Assembly: GCF_011617705.1 (NCBI RefSeq)
Contig: NZ_CP050154.1
Location: 3,658,001 to 3,722,000 of the forward strand
DNA: 64,000 nt
Reading direction: 5' to 3'
DNA from: Brevibacterium limosum
GTDB taxonomy: Bacteria; Actinomycetota; Actinomycetes; Actinomycetales; Brevibacteriaceae
The translations under genes were made by a program, and so were the position numbers. The notes below the pieces were generated by a model, which saw only the letters and a program-made list of their open reading frames with translations, was not told where the DNA came from and did not search any database. Of the stretch, positions 45,489 to 54,373 are shown piece by piece (position 1 is the first letter of the stretch; every line of letters starts with the position of its first letter).

Positions 45489-46814
45489 TCATTCCGGCTC
45501 GCCCTCCGGATCTGCCCGCGTCCGCTTCTCGGTGCGTATCCGTTCCCACTCGGCGAGCTTGTCGGCGATGACCCTTTCGTAGCCATTGCCTGTGGGCCGG
45601 TACATCTTCTCAGGCTCCATGTCGTCGGGGAAGTAGTTCGCGCCCGAGAACCCTCCGGGCGTGTGGGGATCGTACTCGTAGCCTTCCCCGTAGCCGAGGT
45701 TCTTCATCAGCTTCGTCGGGGCGTTGAGGATATTCGCGGGCGGCATGAGGGACCCGGTCTTCTTTGCCAGCCGCGTCGCGGCGTTGAACGCCGAGTAGAC
45801 TGCGACGGACTTCGGCGCGGTTGCGAGGTAGACGACCGCTTGGGCGATGGCGAGTTCTCCCTCCGGAGATCCGAGGCGCTCATACACGTCCCATGCCGCC
45901 AGAGCCTGGTGGACGGCCTGTGGGTCGGCGATGGCGATATCCTCATTGGCGAACCTCACCAGACGTCGGGCGATGTAGAGGGGGTCCTCTCCGCCGTCGA
46001 GCATTCGTGCCAGCCAGTACAGTGCGGCGTCGGGGTCGGAGCCGCGCATGGACTTATGCAGCGCAGAGATGAGATTGTAATGTCCCTCCTGCCCCTTGTC
46101 ATAGATCGGTGCTCGCTGCTGAACGAGATCGACCAGGCCCGAGGTGTCCAGTGTCCCGGTGACGGTCTGGAGCTGTTCGATGAGGTTGAGCAGATACCGG
46201 CCATCGCCGTCTGCCATCGCCACCATCGCCTGTCGGGCCTGGTCGTCTACCGGCAGCGTCCTCCCTATAGCTTCTTCCGCACGTTCGATGATTGTGGTCA
46301 GAGCCCGCTCGTCGAGGCGCTTGAGGACGAACACCTGACAGCGAGACAGCAGCGCAGAATTGAGTTCGAAGCTCGGATTCTCCGTCGTCGCGCCGACGAG
46401 CACGACCGTTCCATCCTCCACGTAGGGCAGGAAGGAGTCCTGCTGAGCACGGTTGAAGCGGTGGATCTCATCAACGAACAGCATCGTGCCCTGCCCGACC
46501 TCGCGCCGTTTGGCAGCCGCTTGGAAGACCTTGCGAAGTTCAGCGACGCCCGAGAAAGTGGCCGACAGCGGCTCGAACGCCAGCCCGGTCTGATCCGCCA
46601 GCAGACGCGCGATTGTGGTCTTCCCGCAGCCCGGCGGCCCCCACAGCACCAGCGAAACCAGTCGACGTTCGTCGACCATCCGTCCGATCGGTGCGTCCGG
46701 ACCGAGCAGGTGCTCCTGACCCACCACATCTTCGAGAGCTTTCGGACGCAGACGGTCGGCGAGGGGACGACTACCGTCATCAGGTTCGAACAGTGACGGT
46801 GGTTCCTGACTCAC
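45489..46814 (-). CDS. rarA: Replication-associated recombination protein A (MgsA/WRNIP1 family)
   Basis: An AAA+ ATPase that works at stalled replication forks. The 441-residue protein has Walker A GPPGCGKTT near 59-67, FVDEIHRFNRAQQD as Walker B, the sensor VGATTENPSFELNSALLSRC, and the C-terminal tetramerisation region with HKSMRGSDPDAALYWLARML and PHTPGGFSGANYFPDDM. It appears to be a single gene; its promoter lies in 46815-47037. Confidence 0.93.
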   Translation of the reverse strand: MSQEPPSLFEPDDGSRPLADRLRPKALEDVVGQEHLLGPDAPIGRMVDERRLVSLVLWGPPGCGKTTIARLLADQTGLAFEPLSATFSGVAELRKVFQAAAKRREVGQGTMLFVDEIHRFNRAQQDSFLPYVEDGTVVLVGATTENPSFELNSALLSRCQVFVLKRLDERALTTIIERAEEAIGRTLPVDDQARQAMVAMADGDGRYLLNLIEQLQTVTGTLDTSGLVDLVQQRAPIYDKGQEGHYNLISALHKSMRGSDPDAALYWLARMLDGGEDPLYIARRLVRFANEDIAIADPQAVHQALAAWDVYERLGSPEGELAIAQAVVYLATAPKSVAVYSAFNAATRLAKKTGSLMPPANILNAPTKLMKNLGYGEGYEYDPHTPGGFSGANYFPDDMEPEKMYRPTGNGYERVIADKLAEWERIRTEKRTRADPEGEPE

Positions 46815-47183
46815 TGTGTCACCTCGGCTCCTCCGGCCCTGCGACTGCGGCTTCTCGTGCTGTCACGGTCGGTCAACGGGTATTTGCTGCTGGTGCCCGG
46901 CGAGTCGCTGGCGGCCTCCCGGGGCCTGCGTTGGATGTCCTGTCCGTTGGATGTCGTGTCCGCTGAGACTCACGTCTGCTCCTGTACGAATCGGCTTCTC
47001 CCAGAGTCGCAGAGTTTTCGGCTCCCGGCCAGACCCGTCACCACGGTCGAGTGATGGCCCGTGCCACGACGCCGAGGCACCCCAGGCAGACGACGGCCAG
47101 ACCGAGCAGAGACAGGCTGTAGGGCAGCACGGGCAGCAAGGCGGCGAGCACGGTGGGCAACAGGAACCCGGAGTAGGTTCTCT
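46815..47183. other. Region between rarA and the interrupted palindrome
   Basis: A 16-base CGTTGGATGTCCTGTC-like unit is repeated directly at about 46930-46961. On the minus strand 47038-47181 encodes a hydrophobic tail (LPYSLSLLGLAVVCLGCLGV) without a start, possibly the end of a lost membrane protein. No other gene is seen. Confidence 0.35.
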
Positions 47184-47218
47184 TCCCGGAACTACCCGAC
47201 GGCGGCCCAGCAACCTTG
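47184..47218. repeat. REP-like palindrome A, left half (split by IS110 element)
   Basis: The sequence matches the left arm of the palindromes at 51265, 52437 and 61908, including ACTACCCGACGGCGGCCCAG and CAACCTTG. It stops exactly in the loop, where the element at 47219 begins. Its right half resumes at 48625. Confidence 0.9.
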
Positions 47219-47234
47219 ATCCTTCTATGTCTTG

Positions 47235-48311
47235 TCAAGCGGGTTGAGGAACGGTATCTAGCGCGTTAAGGATCTTGTAGACCCGGCGCGCTAGATACCA
47301 TTTGAGTTTGCGTCGGATTTCCTTCTTCGACTTCTTCGTCGGGTCTTCACCGTAGTGCCTGGCAACGTAGTCTCGGGTCCGCTCATCATGGACCATCCGG
47401 TTCATGATCACCGTGTGTAAGGCCCGGTTCAACTGCCGGTCACCACCCCGATTCAACCGGTGACGATGCGTGTTGCCCGATGACGCTGGAATCGGATTCA
47501 CCCCCGCCAGGGCGGCGAATGCCGCCGCGTTGCGAACCCGGCCGGGATGGGACCAGGCGGTGAAGCACACCGCGGCGCTGAAGGGCCCGAACCCGGGCTC
47601 ATCCAGCAAGGCCGCAGCCGGGCTGGCTTTGAGGAGTTCGGTGAGTTTGGCGAGGTTGCCTGCCAGCTCCTCGTCGAGGGTGAGAACTCGTTTGGCCAAA
47701 CGGACCGCTTCAGCCCGGGCAGTGGCCAGGCCGATGTCTTCCTTCCGGTCCCGCCACCTGGCGATCTCAGCGAACTGCTCAGCCGTCAGCGACTTGCGGG
47801 CGTCGAGTCCCAGATCGTTGGTGCGCACCAGCGCGGTCAGAGCATTGATCTGCCGGGTGCGTTCGGTGCTCATCGAGTTCCGCGCTGCCAGCAGGACACG
47901 CAGTGCCTGCCGCACGCCTTCGCCCTGGCGCGGCCACCTCAGCTGGTCGGCATCCAACCGCAGCACGGATTCTGCGATGCGGCGGGAATCGAGCTCATCG
48001 CTCTTACCCACCCCGTGGCGGGCTTTGGCGTCCATGCGGGCGGCTTCGACGACGGGGTATCCGGCTGCGGCGATGTGGCCGGTCAGCATCGCCCCGTACG
48101 AAGCAGCACCTTCAACGACCCAGAGTGTGTCGAGGTCGCCGTCGGTGCGCCGGCCGACCCAGCTCAGTGCTCGTTTGATGCCAGCAGCAGTGGTCGGGAA
48201 GGTGCCGGTGTCGATGAGGACACCGGTGCTGGTGATGATCGTGTAGACGTGGTTTCTGGCGTGTGTATCGACGCCGATGAAGAAACTGTATAAGTGCGCG
48301 ACAATGGACAT
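47235..48311 (-). CDS. IS110-family DEDD transposase/recombinase
   Basis: A 358-residue RNA-guided-type recombinase. The N-terminal RuvC-like domain has D15 in FIGVDTHA, E near 66 in VVEGAASYG, and the DxxD pair in GKSDELDSRRIAE. The C-terminal Tnp_20 domain begins near LLDEPGFGPFSAAVCFTAWS and includes the catalytic serine region NPIPASSGNTHRHRLNRGGD. No stop or frameshift is present, so it may be active. AAGGAG lies upstream of the ATG. Confidence 0.92.
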   Translation of the reverse strand: MSIVAHLYSFFIGVDTHARNHVYTIITSTGVLIDTGTFPTTAAGIKRALSWVGRRTDGDLDTLWVVEGAASYGAMLTGHIAAAGYPVVEAARMDAKARHGVGKSDELDSRRIAESVLRLDADQLRWPRQGEGVRQALRVLLAARNSMSTERTRQINALTALVRTNDLGLDARKSLTAEQFAEIARWRDRKEDIGLATARAEAVRLAKRVLTLDEELAGNLAKLTELLKASPAAALLDEPGFGPFSAAVCFTAWSHPGRVRNAAAFAALAGVNPIPASSGNTHRHRLNRGGDRQLNRALHTVIMNRMVHDERTRDYVARHYGEDPTKKSKKEIRRKLKWYLARRVYKILNALDTVPQPA

Positions 48312-48624
48312 AGCGGTTCGAAGCTCCTTGTTTGACCGATAGGTTGTGTGGCCGCTTGCGGCCGGTACCGGTCCGGGTTAGAGGTCACTTCGGAACAACA
48401 CTGTGATGAGTCACACCCCCTGGTTTCAGGGGGTGGACAACCTTCTGATCAAGTTACCGAGGTGGGCCGGGCAGGTGCCGGCCGCACCATCCATGTGATC
48501 GGACAAATCGAGGTCAAGACACCACTGTGTGGGTCAGCGCGAGGTGGAGTCACGATCACTGGACGGAGAGGCCAACACCTACTCTGCCAGCCAGTCCCAG
48601 ACCAGCCACTGTCAATACTCACAG
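48312..48624 (-). ncRNA. Candidate bridge RNA region of the IS110 element
   Basis: IS110-group elements encode a bridge RNA in the non-coding end upstream of the transposase. This 313-base region is in that place. It contains CAGCGCGAGGT (48535-48545), identical to the right junction (48622-48632). Within 48438-48463 it also has CAACCTT and CGAGGT, the two halves of the target loop. CCTTCT at 48441 matches the other element end (47221-47226). The exact RNA boundaries and fold cannot be set by eye. Confidence 0.5.
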
Positions 48625-48662
48625 CGCGAGGTTGCTGGGCCGCCGTCGGGTAGTCCTGGGAG
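48625..48662. repeat. REP-like palindrome A, right half
   Basis: It starts CGCGAGGTTGCTGGGCCGCC and continues with GTCGGGTAGTCCTGGGAG, completing the palindrome that begins at 47184. It ends just before the stop of the gene at 48668. Confidence 0.9.
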
Positions 48663-48667
48663 GGTGG

Positions 48668-49693
48668 TCAGCTCGGTGCGGTCAGCTCGCCGGTGGTGAG
48701 CAGGTGCGTGAGCACATCGGTGACGGTGACGACTGCGTGGCTGGCGTCGGCTCTTTCGACCAGTGCCAGCTGCGTGCTCTCCTCCCGCATCGCCTCGAAC
48801 GCCCGCACGACGGTCATCGTCCCCGGCAGGACGGTGACGGAGCGCGCCGCCGCGGTGATCGGGTCCCCATCGGCGAGTCCGAGCACATCCCGGACATGCA
48901 CCACGTGGCTCAGCGGCCCGGCGGGTTCGGCGCGCACGAGGATGCGACGGTGACGGTCGCGGCGTGAGGCCTCCCTCACCGCACCCGCGGTCGCGTCCGG
49001 CCCGACGGCCGTCGGCTCCGGCCGACCCGCCACGAGTTCGTCGAGGCTGAGCTGGGTCAGTTCGAGGGCTCCGAGCAGCGCAGCCGACGACTCCTCCTCC
49101 AGGGTTCCGGCCTGCGCCGAGTGCTCCAGCAGCTGCTGCAGATCCTCGGGAGTGTGCGCCTGGTCGACCTCTTCGACGGGCTCGACCTTGACCATCCGCA
49201 GGCAGGCATTCGCCGCGTTGTTGAGCACATGCAGCAGCGGACGGGTGAGGAACATGAACGCGCGTATCGGCACCGCGAGCAGGATCGCCGACCGTTCAGG
49301 ATGTGCCACCGCCCATGACTTCGGCGCCATCTCACCGACGACGAGGTGGAGGAACGTGACGACGATGAGCGCGAGGACGAAGCCGGTGATATCGGCGATC
49401 CACAGCGGCAGGCCGAGCGTCTCGGCGACGGGAGTGATCCAGTGGTGGACGGCCGGTTTCGTGATTGCGCCGAGCGCCAGGGTGCAGGCCGTGATGCCCA
49501 GCTGGGATCCGGCCAGCAGCACCGACAGCTCGGTCGAGCTGCGCAGGGCGGCACGGGCCGACCGGCTGTCTGCGGCTGCGTCCTCGAGGCGGTGGCGCTT
49601 GGCGGCGATGAGCGCGAACTCGACGGCGACGAAGAAGGCGCTGAGTCCGATGATGGCGATCGTGATTGCGATGATGACCCAGGGATCGCTCAT
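48668..49693 (-). CDS. CNNM/HlyC-type transmembrane protein with CBS domains
   Basis: A 341-residue membrane protein of the DUF21 plus CBS architecture linked to magnesium or cobalt transport. The DUF21 domain (residues ~1-180) has four hydrophobic segments and the VEFALIAAKRHRLEDAAADS and FLHLVVGEMAPKSWAVAHPE signatures. A CBS pair follows (~190-335). There is no terminal CorC_HlyC domain, unlike the neighbour. The two genes overlap by four bases, so they probably act together. Confidence 0.87.
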   Translation of the reverse strand: MSDPWVIIAITIAIIGLSAFFVAVEFALIAAKRHRLEDAAADSRSARAALRSSTELSVLLAGSQLGITACTLALGAITKPAVHHWITPVAETLGLPLWIADITGFVLALIVVTFLHLVVGEMAPKSWAVAHPERSAILLAVPIRAFMFLTRPLLHVLNNAANACLRMVKVEPVEEVDQAHTPEDLQQLLEHSAQAGTLEEESSAALLGALELTQLSLDELVAGRPEPTAVGPDATAGAVREASRRDRHRRILVRAEPAGPLSHVVHVRDVLGLADGDPITAAARSVTVLPGTMTVVRAFEAMREESTQLALVERADASHAVVTVTDVLTHLLTTGELTAPS

Positions 49694-51102
49694 CGTGCCA
49701 CCTCGATTCCGATCCGCAGCGCCGAGGGCACGTGCGTGGCCACCTCGAGAACGTCGATGACGAGATGCTCAGACTCCGGAGTGTCGGTTCCCGCGAGGTC
49801 GGCAGGGTCGAGCGGCAATTCGATCATGATCCGGCCCCCGACCGCGGGGAATCCCTTCGCATGCTCGATGACGAGGCCCGACAGCGTCTGCGCCGAGGTG
49901 GACGGCAGTTCGCGCTGGAGGACGCGGGCCACCTCGTCGAGAGGGATGATCCCCGGTGCCGTCCAGGCGCCGTCGCCGTCGTCGATGAGCTCTTCGACGG
50001 TGTGGTCGTGTTCGTCGGCGACGTCGCCGACGAGTTCCTCACCGAGGTCCTCCATCGTCAGGATTCCGGCGAAGCCGCCGTATTCGTCGACGACGCAGGC
50101 CATCTGCTCCCGGTGTTCGAACAGTGCCGCCACCGCGTCCGGCAGCGTGAGGGATTCGGGCACGAAGACCGGCAGACGCAGGAGGGTGCGCACCGTGGAG
50201 GCGGTGGCCAGTCCCCCGGTGGCGGACTCTCCGGTGGCGGAGGCCTCGGTGCGTGACTGCGAGGTGTTCGGTGCCGCCTCGGCGAGGACGTCGAGGAGGT
50301 CGATCGTGCCGAGCACCTGATCGTCGGCGTCGACCACGGGGTACCGGGAGTGGCCGGTGCTCATGAGGTCGCGGACCACGGCCAGGGGCGTGTCGATGTC
50401 GATGGCGTCGACGCGTGAGCGCGGCACCGTGGCGTGGGCGACCGTCTGCTGCGGGAAGTCGAGGATGCGGTCGAGGATGAGGGAGTCGTCATCGGCGATC
50501 TCGCCGCCTTCCCGGGATTCGGCGACGATGTGCTTGAGGTCGCGCCGCGTGGCCGAGTGATCGACGTCGTGGACCGGTTCGATGCCGAGGATGCGCAGCA
50601 GGGCGTTCGAGGCCTTGTCGAAGATCGTGATGAGCCAGCCGAAGACGGCCAGGTAGATCGAGGTCGAGCGGGCGAGCCACGTGGCGAGTGCCTCGGGGCG
50701 GGCGATGGCCAAGTTCTTCGGGAACAGCTCGCCGAAGAGCATCTGGATGAGTGTCGAGACGAGGAGGGCGAGGACGGTGCCGATCAGGATGCCCGTGCCC
50801 TGCGGGATCGGGGCGGCGCCGAGGGCTTCGCCGACGGCGGTGCCGATGAGCGGTTCGGCGACGTAGCCGACGAGCAGCCCGGTGACGGTGATGCCCAATT
50901 GGGCGCCCGAGAGCATGAACGAGGTGCGGCGGGTGATCGACAGGGCCCGGTCGGCGGCGCGGTCACCAGCGGCGGAGCGGGCTGCGAGGCGGGACCGGTC
51001 GACGGCCATGTACGCGAACTCCTGTGCCACGAAGTAGCCGGTGGCCACCGTGATGAGGAGGACGACGAGGAGGCCGGTGAGGAGCGAGAGCAGCCAGGTC
51101 AA
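49690..51102 (-). CDS. CNNM/HlyC-type protein with DUF21, CBS and CorC_HlyC domains
   Basis: A 470-residue protein with the complete domain order: DUF21 (~1-200; EFAYMAVDRSRLAARSAAGD and MLFGELFPKNLAIARPEALA), CBS pair (~215-345; ACVVDEYGGFAGILTMEDLG) and CorC_HlyC (~360-450). Such proteins are thought to move or sense divalent metals. The TTG start at 51102 has AGGTGG six bases upstream. First gene of a two-gene operon. Confidence 0.87.
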   Translation of the reverse strand: MTWLLSLLTGLLVVLLITVATGYFVAQEFAYMAVDRSRLAARSAAGDRAADRALSITRRTSFMLSGAQLGITVTGLLVGYVAEPLIGTAVGEALGAAPIPQGTGILIGTVLALLVSTLIQMLFGELFPKNLAIARPEALATWLARSTSIYLAVFGWLITIFDKASNALLRILGIEPVHDVDHSATRRDLKHIVAESREGGEIADDDSLILDRILDFPQQTVAHATVPRSRVDAIDIDTPLAVVRDLMSTGHSRYPVVDADDQVLGTIDLLDVLAEAAPNTSQSRTEASATGESATGGLATASTVRTLLRLPVFVPESLTLPDAVAALFEHREQMACVVDEYGGFAGILTMEDLGEELVGDVADEHDHTVEELIDDGDGAWTAPGIIPLDEVARVLQRELPSTSAQTLSGLVIEHAKGFPAVGGRIMIELPLDPADLAGTDTPESEHLVIDVLEVATHVPSALRIGIEVAR

Positions 51103-51264
51103 CGGCGACCACCTGCCCGCGCATTATGAAGTTGTCCAAAGGTGCTGAAGTTGATGTCCCAACCGGGACTTCGATAGTCGTCCATGGTCCTTCCGAAAGT
51201 GATCAAGTGGGCGGCTTGTCACGATTATTCCGGCCCCGGCTGGCAGAACGCTGAACCCGCGCCC
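51103..51264. other. Promoter region of the CNNM operon with one end of a direct repeat
   Basis: The sequence upstream of the TTG start is unremarkable. CTGGCAGAACGCTGAAC at 51240-51256 is repeated at 51398-51414 and brackets the palindromes between. Confidence 0.5.
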
Positions 51265-51325
51265 CTCCCAGAACTACCCGACGGCGGCCCAGCAACCTCG
51301 CGCAAGGTTGCTGGGCCGCCGTCGG
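51265..51325. repeat. REP-like palindrome B
   Basis: A long palindrome starting CTCCCAGAACTACCCGACGG with loop centre CAACCTCG/CGCAAGG. The right arm is cut short after GCCGTCGG, so the last ~18 bases of the family are missing. It lies ~100 bases beyond the stop of the Hsp31-like gene. Confidence 0.9.
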
Positions 51326-51330
51326 CCGCG

Positions 51331-51390
51331 TCACTGAATCACCGTGACGTCGCAGAATGCGCCCAGAGCAGTGCGCATTCAGTGACGTCG
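51331..51390. repeat. Second, unrelated inverted repeat next to palindrome B
   Basis: GTCACTGAAT (starting at ~51330) pairs with ATTCAGTGAC, and inside it GAATGCGC pairs with GCGCATTC. GTGACGTCGC occurs directly on both sides. The structure can form a cruciform and may terminate the Hsp31-like transcript. Confidence 0.65.
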
Positions 51391-51424
51391 CGGTCGTCTG
51401 GCAGAACGCTGAACGGCGAAGGTC

Positions 51425-52291
51425 TCAGTTGCCGAAACTGTCGAGGAGCGCGGTCACGGACTCTTTGCCGAGCTGATTCGCCGCGAGCGGGCTGTCGCCG
51501 GTCAGGAGGTTGCGGTCCCGTGTCGTGGCACCGGTCATCTCGTCGTTGATGATCTCGATACCGTCCTTCTTCAGCTTCTCGCCAAGAGCCCACGGCATCT
51601 CGCCGGGCAGATAGCCGATGTCGATGTTCGCTCCGAAGTCGAGTGCGTCCGGAAACGCCGTGATCCGGTAACCGGCAAACGGATTCGCCGAACGGCCGAG
51701 GCCGGCGGTCAACAGCGCTGCCGGACCGTGGCAGAGGGTGATGATGAGCCTGTCGTTTTCGAGGAAGAAGTCCAGGGCGGCCTTTACGTCCCGGTCGAAG
51801 GGAATGACGTTCATGGCCCCGTGACCGCCGGGAATGAAGATTGCGGCGTAGTCGTCGAGACCGTCGGCGATGACGTCGGAGAGCCTCAGCGGAGACTTGA
51901 ATTTCGCCTCGGCGCTCGACCATGCGGAGGCGATGGCCTTGTCCTCCCCCGGGTAGGCCCACCACTCGAATTTTCCTGGCCCTCCGCTGACGGTGGCCAC
52001 ATCGATCTCATAGCCGGCCTCGGCCATGTGGTGGAGTGGCAGCAGCGTCTCGACGGGATGGTTGCCGGTGGAGAAGAACGTATCGTTCTTCATGAGCATG
52101 TACCGCTCGTCGGTGGCGATCGTGAGGATCTTCCACTTCCCGCCCGTGTATGTCTCCTCGGTAACGGGGCCGTCGAAGTCGGTCCTGCTCGACGTGTACT
52201 GGGAGAGCGAGTACGGGCTCGGGAAGTAGGCGTTGTCCTCCGCCTGATCGGGCGCCGGGTTCCGATCCTGGGAATTGTCGTTGTCAGTCAT
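51425..52291 (-). CDS. hchA: Hsp31-like DJ-1/PfpI family protein (deglycase/holdase)
   Basis: A 288-residue DJ-1 superfamily protein with the Hsp31 layout. After ~50 polar residues come KILTIATDERYMLMKNDTFF and TGNHPVETLLPLHHMAEAGY. The nucleophile is C187 in ITLCHGPAALL, and IFIPGGHGAMNVIP and WWAYPGED are the other conserved parts. The E. coli homologue is a chaperone and glyoxalase/deglycase. It ends in FGN and is followed by two palindromes. No operon partner. Confidence 0.88.
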   Translation of the reverse strand: MTDNDNSQDRNPAPDQAEDNAYFPSPYSLSQYTSSRTDFDGPVTEETYTGGKWKILTIATDERYMLMKNDTFFSTGNHPVETLLPLHHMAEAGYEIDVATVSGGPGKFEWWAYPGEDKAIASAWSSAEAKFKSPLRLSDVIADGLDDYAAIFIPGGHGAMNVIPFDRDVKAALDFFLENDRLIITLCHGPAALLTAGLGRSANPFAGYRITAFPDALDFGANIDIGYLPGEMPWALGEKLKKDGIEIINDEMTGATTRDRNLLTGDSPLAANQLGKESVTALLDSFGN

Positions 52292-52436
52292 GTCTTCACC
52301 TTTCGCTCGTGTGGCTCACTTGCATGTCGGTGTCGTTGGTGCATCGACTGGCCAGCCAGCATACGACACGCGGAGAGTCGCCGCCAGCGATTCGGCCCGA
52401 CGGGCACAGGAGCATCAGCCGATCGCTGAGCCCATC

Positions 52437-52512
52437 CCTCCCCGAACTACCCGACGGCGGCTCAGCAACCTTGCGCCAGGTTGCTGAGCCGCCGTCGGGT
52501 AGTAATTGGGGG
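52437..52512. repeat. REP-like palindrome C
   Basis: An intact ~76-base palindrome with arms around CGACGGCGGCTCAGCAACC and loop centre TTGCGCCAGG. It begins one base beyond the flavoprotein stop, so it probably terminates that gene. Confidence 0.92.
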
Positions 52513-54270
52513 TTATTCGACGAGTTTGCCTTCCTGGCTGATTTCGCCTGTGTGCATGAGGGCCGCCACGTCCGCCGAAACCTCGGGGATCGATTCGCGG
52601 ACCACCCCGGTGCTCGGCGACCACACGAGGTTGACCTGCAGGCTCGGATCCTGCTCCGCGTAGTCGCTGCGGTTGTGGCAGCCGCGGGTCTCTCGCCGTT
52701 CGAGCGCGCACTCGAGCGTCGCCCGGGCCGCGAGCACCGAGGACTTGAGGTCGAAGGCGTGTGCGAGGTCGGAGAATCCGGCGATGTCCGGGTGGATGCC
52801 GACGAGTTCGAGACGCGCCTCGATCGCCGCGAGCTTCTCCAGTCCAGCCAAGAGTCCGGCCTCATCACGGACGACTCCGGCGTGTTCGGTCATGAGGTTG
52901 CGGACCTCGCGCTGCAGGGCACGCACGTTCTCCGTGCCCTCGGATGCCAGCAGATCGGAGATCTCGGCTCTGGCCTCGGTCACCGCGGCATGCGACCGCA
53001 CCTGCGCCTCCAGCGAATCGGAGTACGCAACGGCGGACCGTCCGACGATGCGGCCGAAGACGAGGAGCTCGATGAGCGAGTTCCCGCCCAACCGGTTCGC
53101 CCCGTGCAGACCCGACGAGGCCTCGCCGATGGCCCACAGTCCCTCGACGTCGGTGCTGTGATCGACCGGGTCGACCCACACTCCGCCCATCGAATAGTGC
53201 GCGGTCGGGGCGATCTCGATCGGCGTGGCCGTGATGTCGAGCATCTGCGTCTCCATGAGTGTCTGGAACACCCGGGGCAGCCGGCTCATGATCGTCTCGC
53301 GCGGCAGGTGGGAGACATCAAGCCACACTCCCCCGTTCTCGGTGCCGCGGCCCTCGGCGATCTCCGTGTAGGCGGCCAGCGCCACCCGGTCACGGGTGGA
53401 CAGCTCCATCCGCTGCGGGTCATAGCGTTCCATGAACCGCTCCCCCAAGCCATTGCGCAGGATCCCGCCCTCGCCGCGGGCCGCCTCGGAGACCAACGTA
53501 CCTGCCGCGTTCTCGGGTTCGAGGATGCCAGACGGGTGGAACTGGACGAGTTCGGCATCGCGCAGCCGAGCCCCGGCTTCGACGGCCAGGCGGAAGGAGT
53601 CGCCGGTATTCTCGTCCCGGCGCGAGGAGGTCCGCCGCCAGATCCGGTTGTGTCCGCCGGCGGCGAGGATGACGGCGTCGGCGTAGATGCGGTAGCCGGT
53701 GCCGTCGATGACGTCGAAGCCATAGGCGCCGAAGATGCGGCCGTCGGCCACCAGCAGCTTCGTGATGTAGACGCGGTCGAGGATCGGAATCTCTAAGGCT
53801 TCGGCGCGACGAATGAGGGTGCGCTGAATTTCCAGCCCCGTGTAGTCGCCGGCGAAAGCGGTGCGACGCCAGGTGTGGGCGCCGAAGAAGCGCTGAGAGA
53901 TCCGACCGTCGTCCTCCTTCTGAAAGTCCATTCCATATCGCTCCAGGTCAGCGATGCCTTCGGCTGCTCCCTGGGTGACGATTTCGACGGTGCGGGGGTT
54001 GGCGAGGTCATAGGATTCCTTGATCGTGTCGGCCGCATGCTGGGCCCACGTGTCGTCCGGGTCCATCGTCGCCAGGGCCGCGTTGATGCCGCCGGCGGCC
54101 AGGGAGGTGTGCGCGTCCTCTTTCGGACGTTTGCCGACCGCGAGGACGTCGGCGCCTGATTCGGCGACCTCGATCGCGGCCCGCAGACCCGATCCGCCGG
54201 TTCCGATGACCAGCACCGAGGTGGAGATGGAGTGTTCTTGTCGGCGGGATCCGCCCTGTGTGGTGTTCAT
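52513..54270 (-). CDS. Fumarate reductase/succinate dehydrogenase-type flavoprotein
   Basis: A 585-residue FAD enzyme of the FrdA/SdhA/NadB family. VLVIGTGGSGLRAAIEVAES binds FAD, TSLAAGGINAAL covers the flavin, and TAHYSMGGVWVD and GLHGANRLGGNSLIELLVFG are family signatures. There is no iron-sulfur or membrane subunit gene nearby, which favours L-aspartate oxidase or a stand-alone fumarate reductase. ATG 54270 is preferred because GGAA lies upstream and the family N-terminus starts there; an in-frame extension to 54324 is rejected. A LysR gene is divergent from it and may control it. Confidence 0.82.
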   Translation of the reverse strand: MNTTQGGSRRQEHSISTSVLVIGTGGSGLRAAIEVAESGADVLAVGKRPKEDAHTSLAAGGINAALATMDPDDTWAQHAADTIKESYDLANPRTVEIVTQGAAEGIADLERYGMDFQKEDDGRISQRFFGAHTWRRTAFAGDYTGLEIQRTLIRRAEALEIPILDRVYITKLLVADGRIFGAYGFDVIDGTGYRIYADAVILAAGGHNRIWRRTSSRRDENTGDSFRLAVEAGARLRDAELVQFHPSGILEPENAAGTLVSEAARGEGGILRNGLGERFMERYDPQRMELSTRDRVALAAYTEIAEGRGTENGGVWLDVSHLPRETIMSRLPRVFQTLMETQMLDITATPIEIAPTAHYSMGGVWVDPVDHSTDVEGLWAIGEASSGLHGANRLGGNSLIELLVFGRIVGRSAVAYSDSLEAQVRSHAAVTEARAEISDLLASEGTENVRALQREVRNLMTEHAGVVRDEAGLLAGLEKLAAIEARLELVGIHPDIAGFSDLAHAFDLKSSVLAARATLECALERRETRGCHNRSDYAEQDPSLQVNLVWSPSTGVVRESIPEVSADVAALMHTGEISQEGKLVE

Positions 54271-54373
54271 GAATTCCACTATGGAACCGCCCACTCCATA
54301 CGTCCAATGCATTGTTCGAGTCAACTCGATAGAGATATGCTATCTGCATGTCTGACCTGCAGAGAGAGCGCTC
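54271..54373. promoter_or_regulatory. Divergent promoter with LysR-type operator candidates
   Basis: TCGAGTCAACTCGA at 54316-54329 is a perfect palindrome. ATAGAGATATGCTAT right after it has the T-N11-A form of LysR boxes. Both genes start within 103 bases of each other. Confidence 0.55.

Larger units (their letters stand above)
47219..48624 (-). mobile_element. IS110-family insertion sequence, ~1.4 kb
   Basis: The ends are defined by comparing the interrupted palindrome with intact copies: the left flank ends AACCTTG and the right flank resumes CGCGAGG. There are no terminal inverted repeats and no longer target duplication, as expected for IS110. The element holds one DEDD transposase gene on the minus strand, 313 bases of non-coding sequence upstream of it and 16 downstream. 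That layout is of the IS110 group rather than IS1111. Confidence 0.9.
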
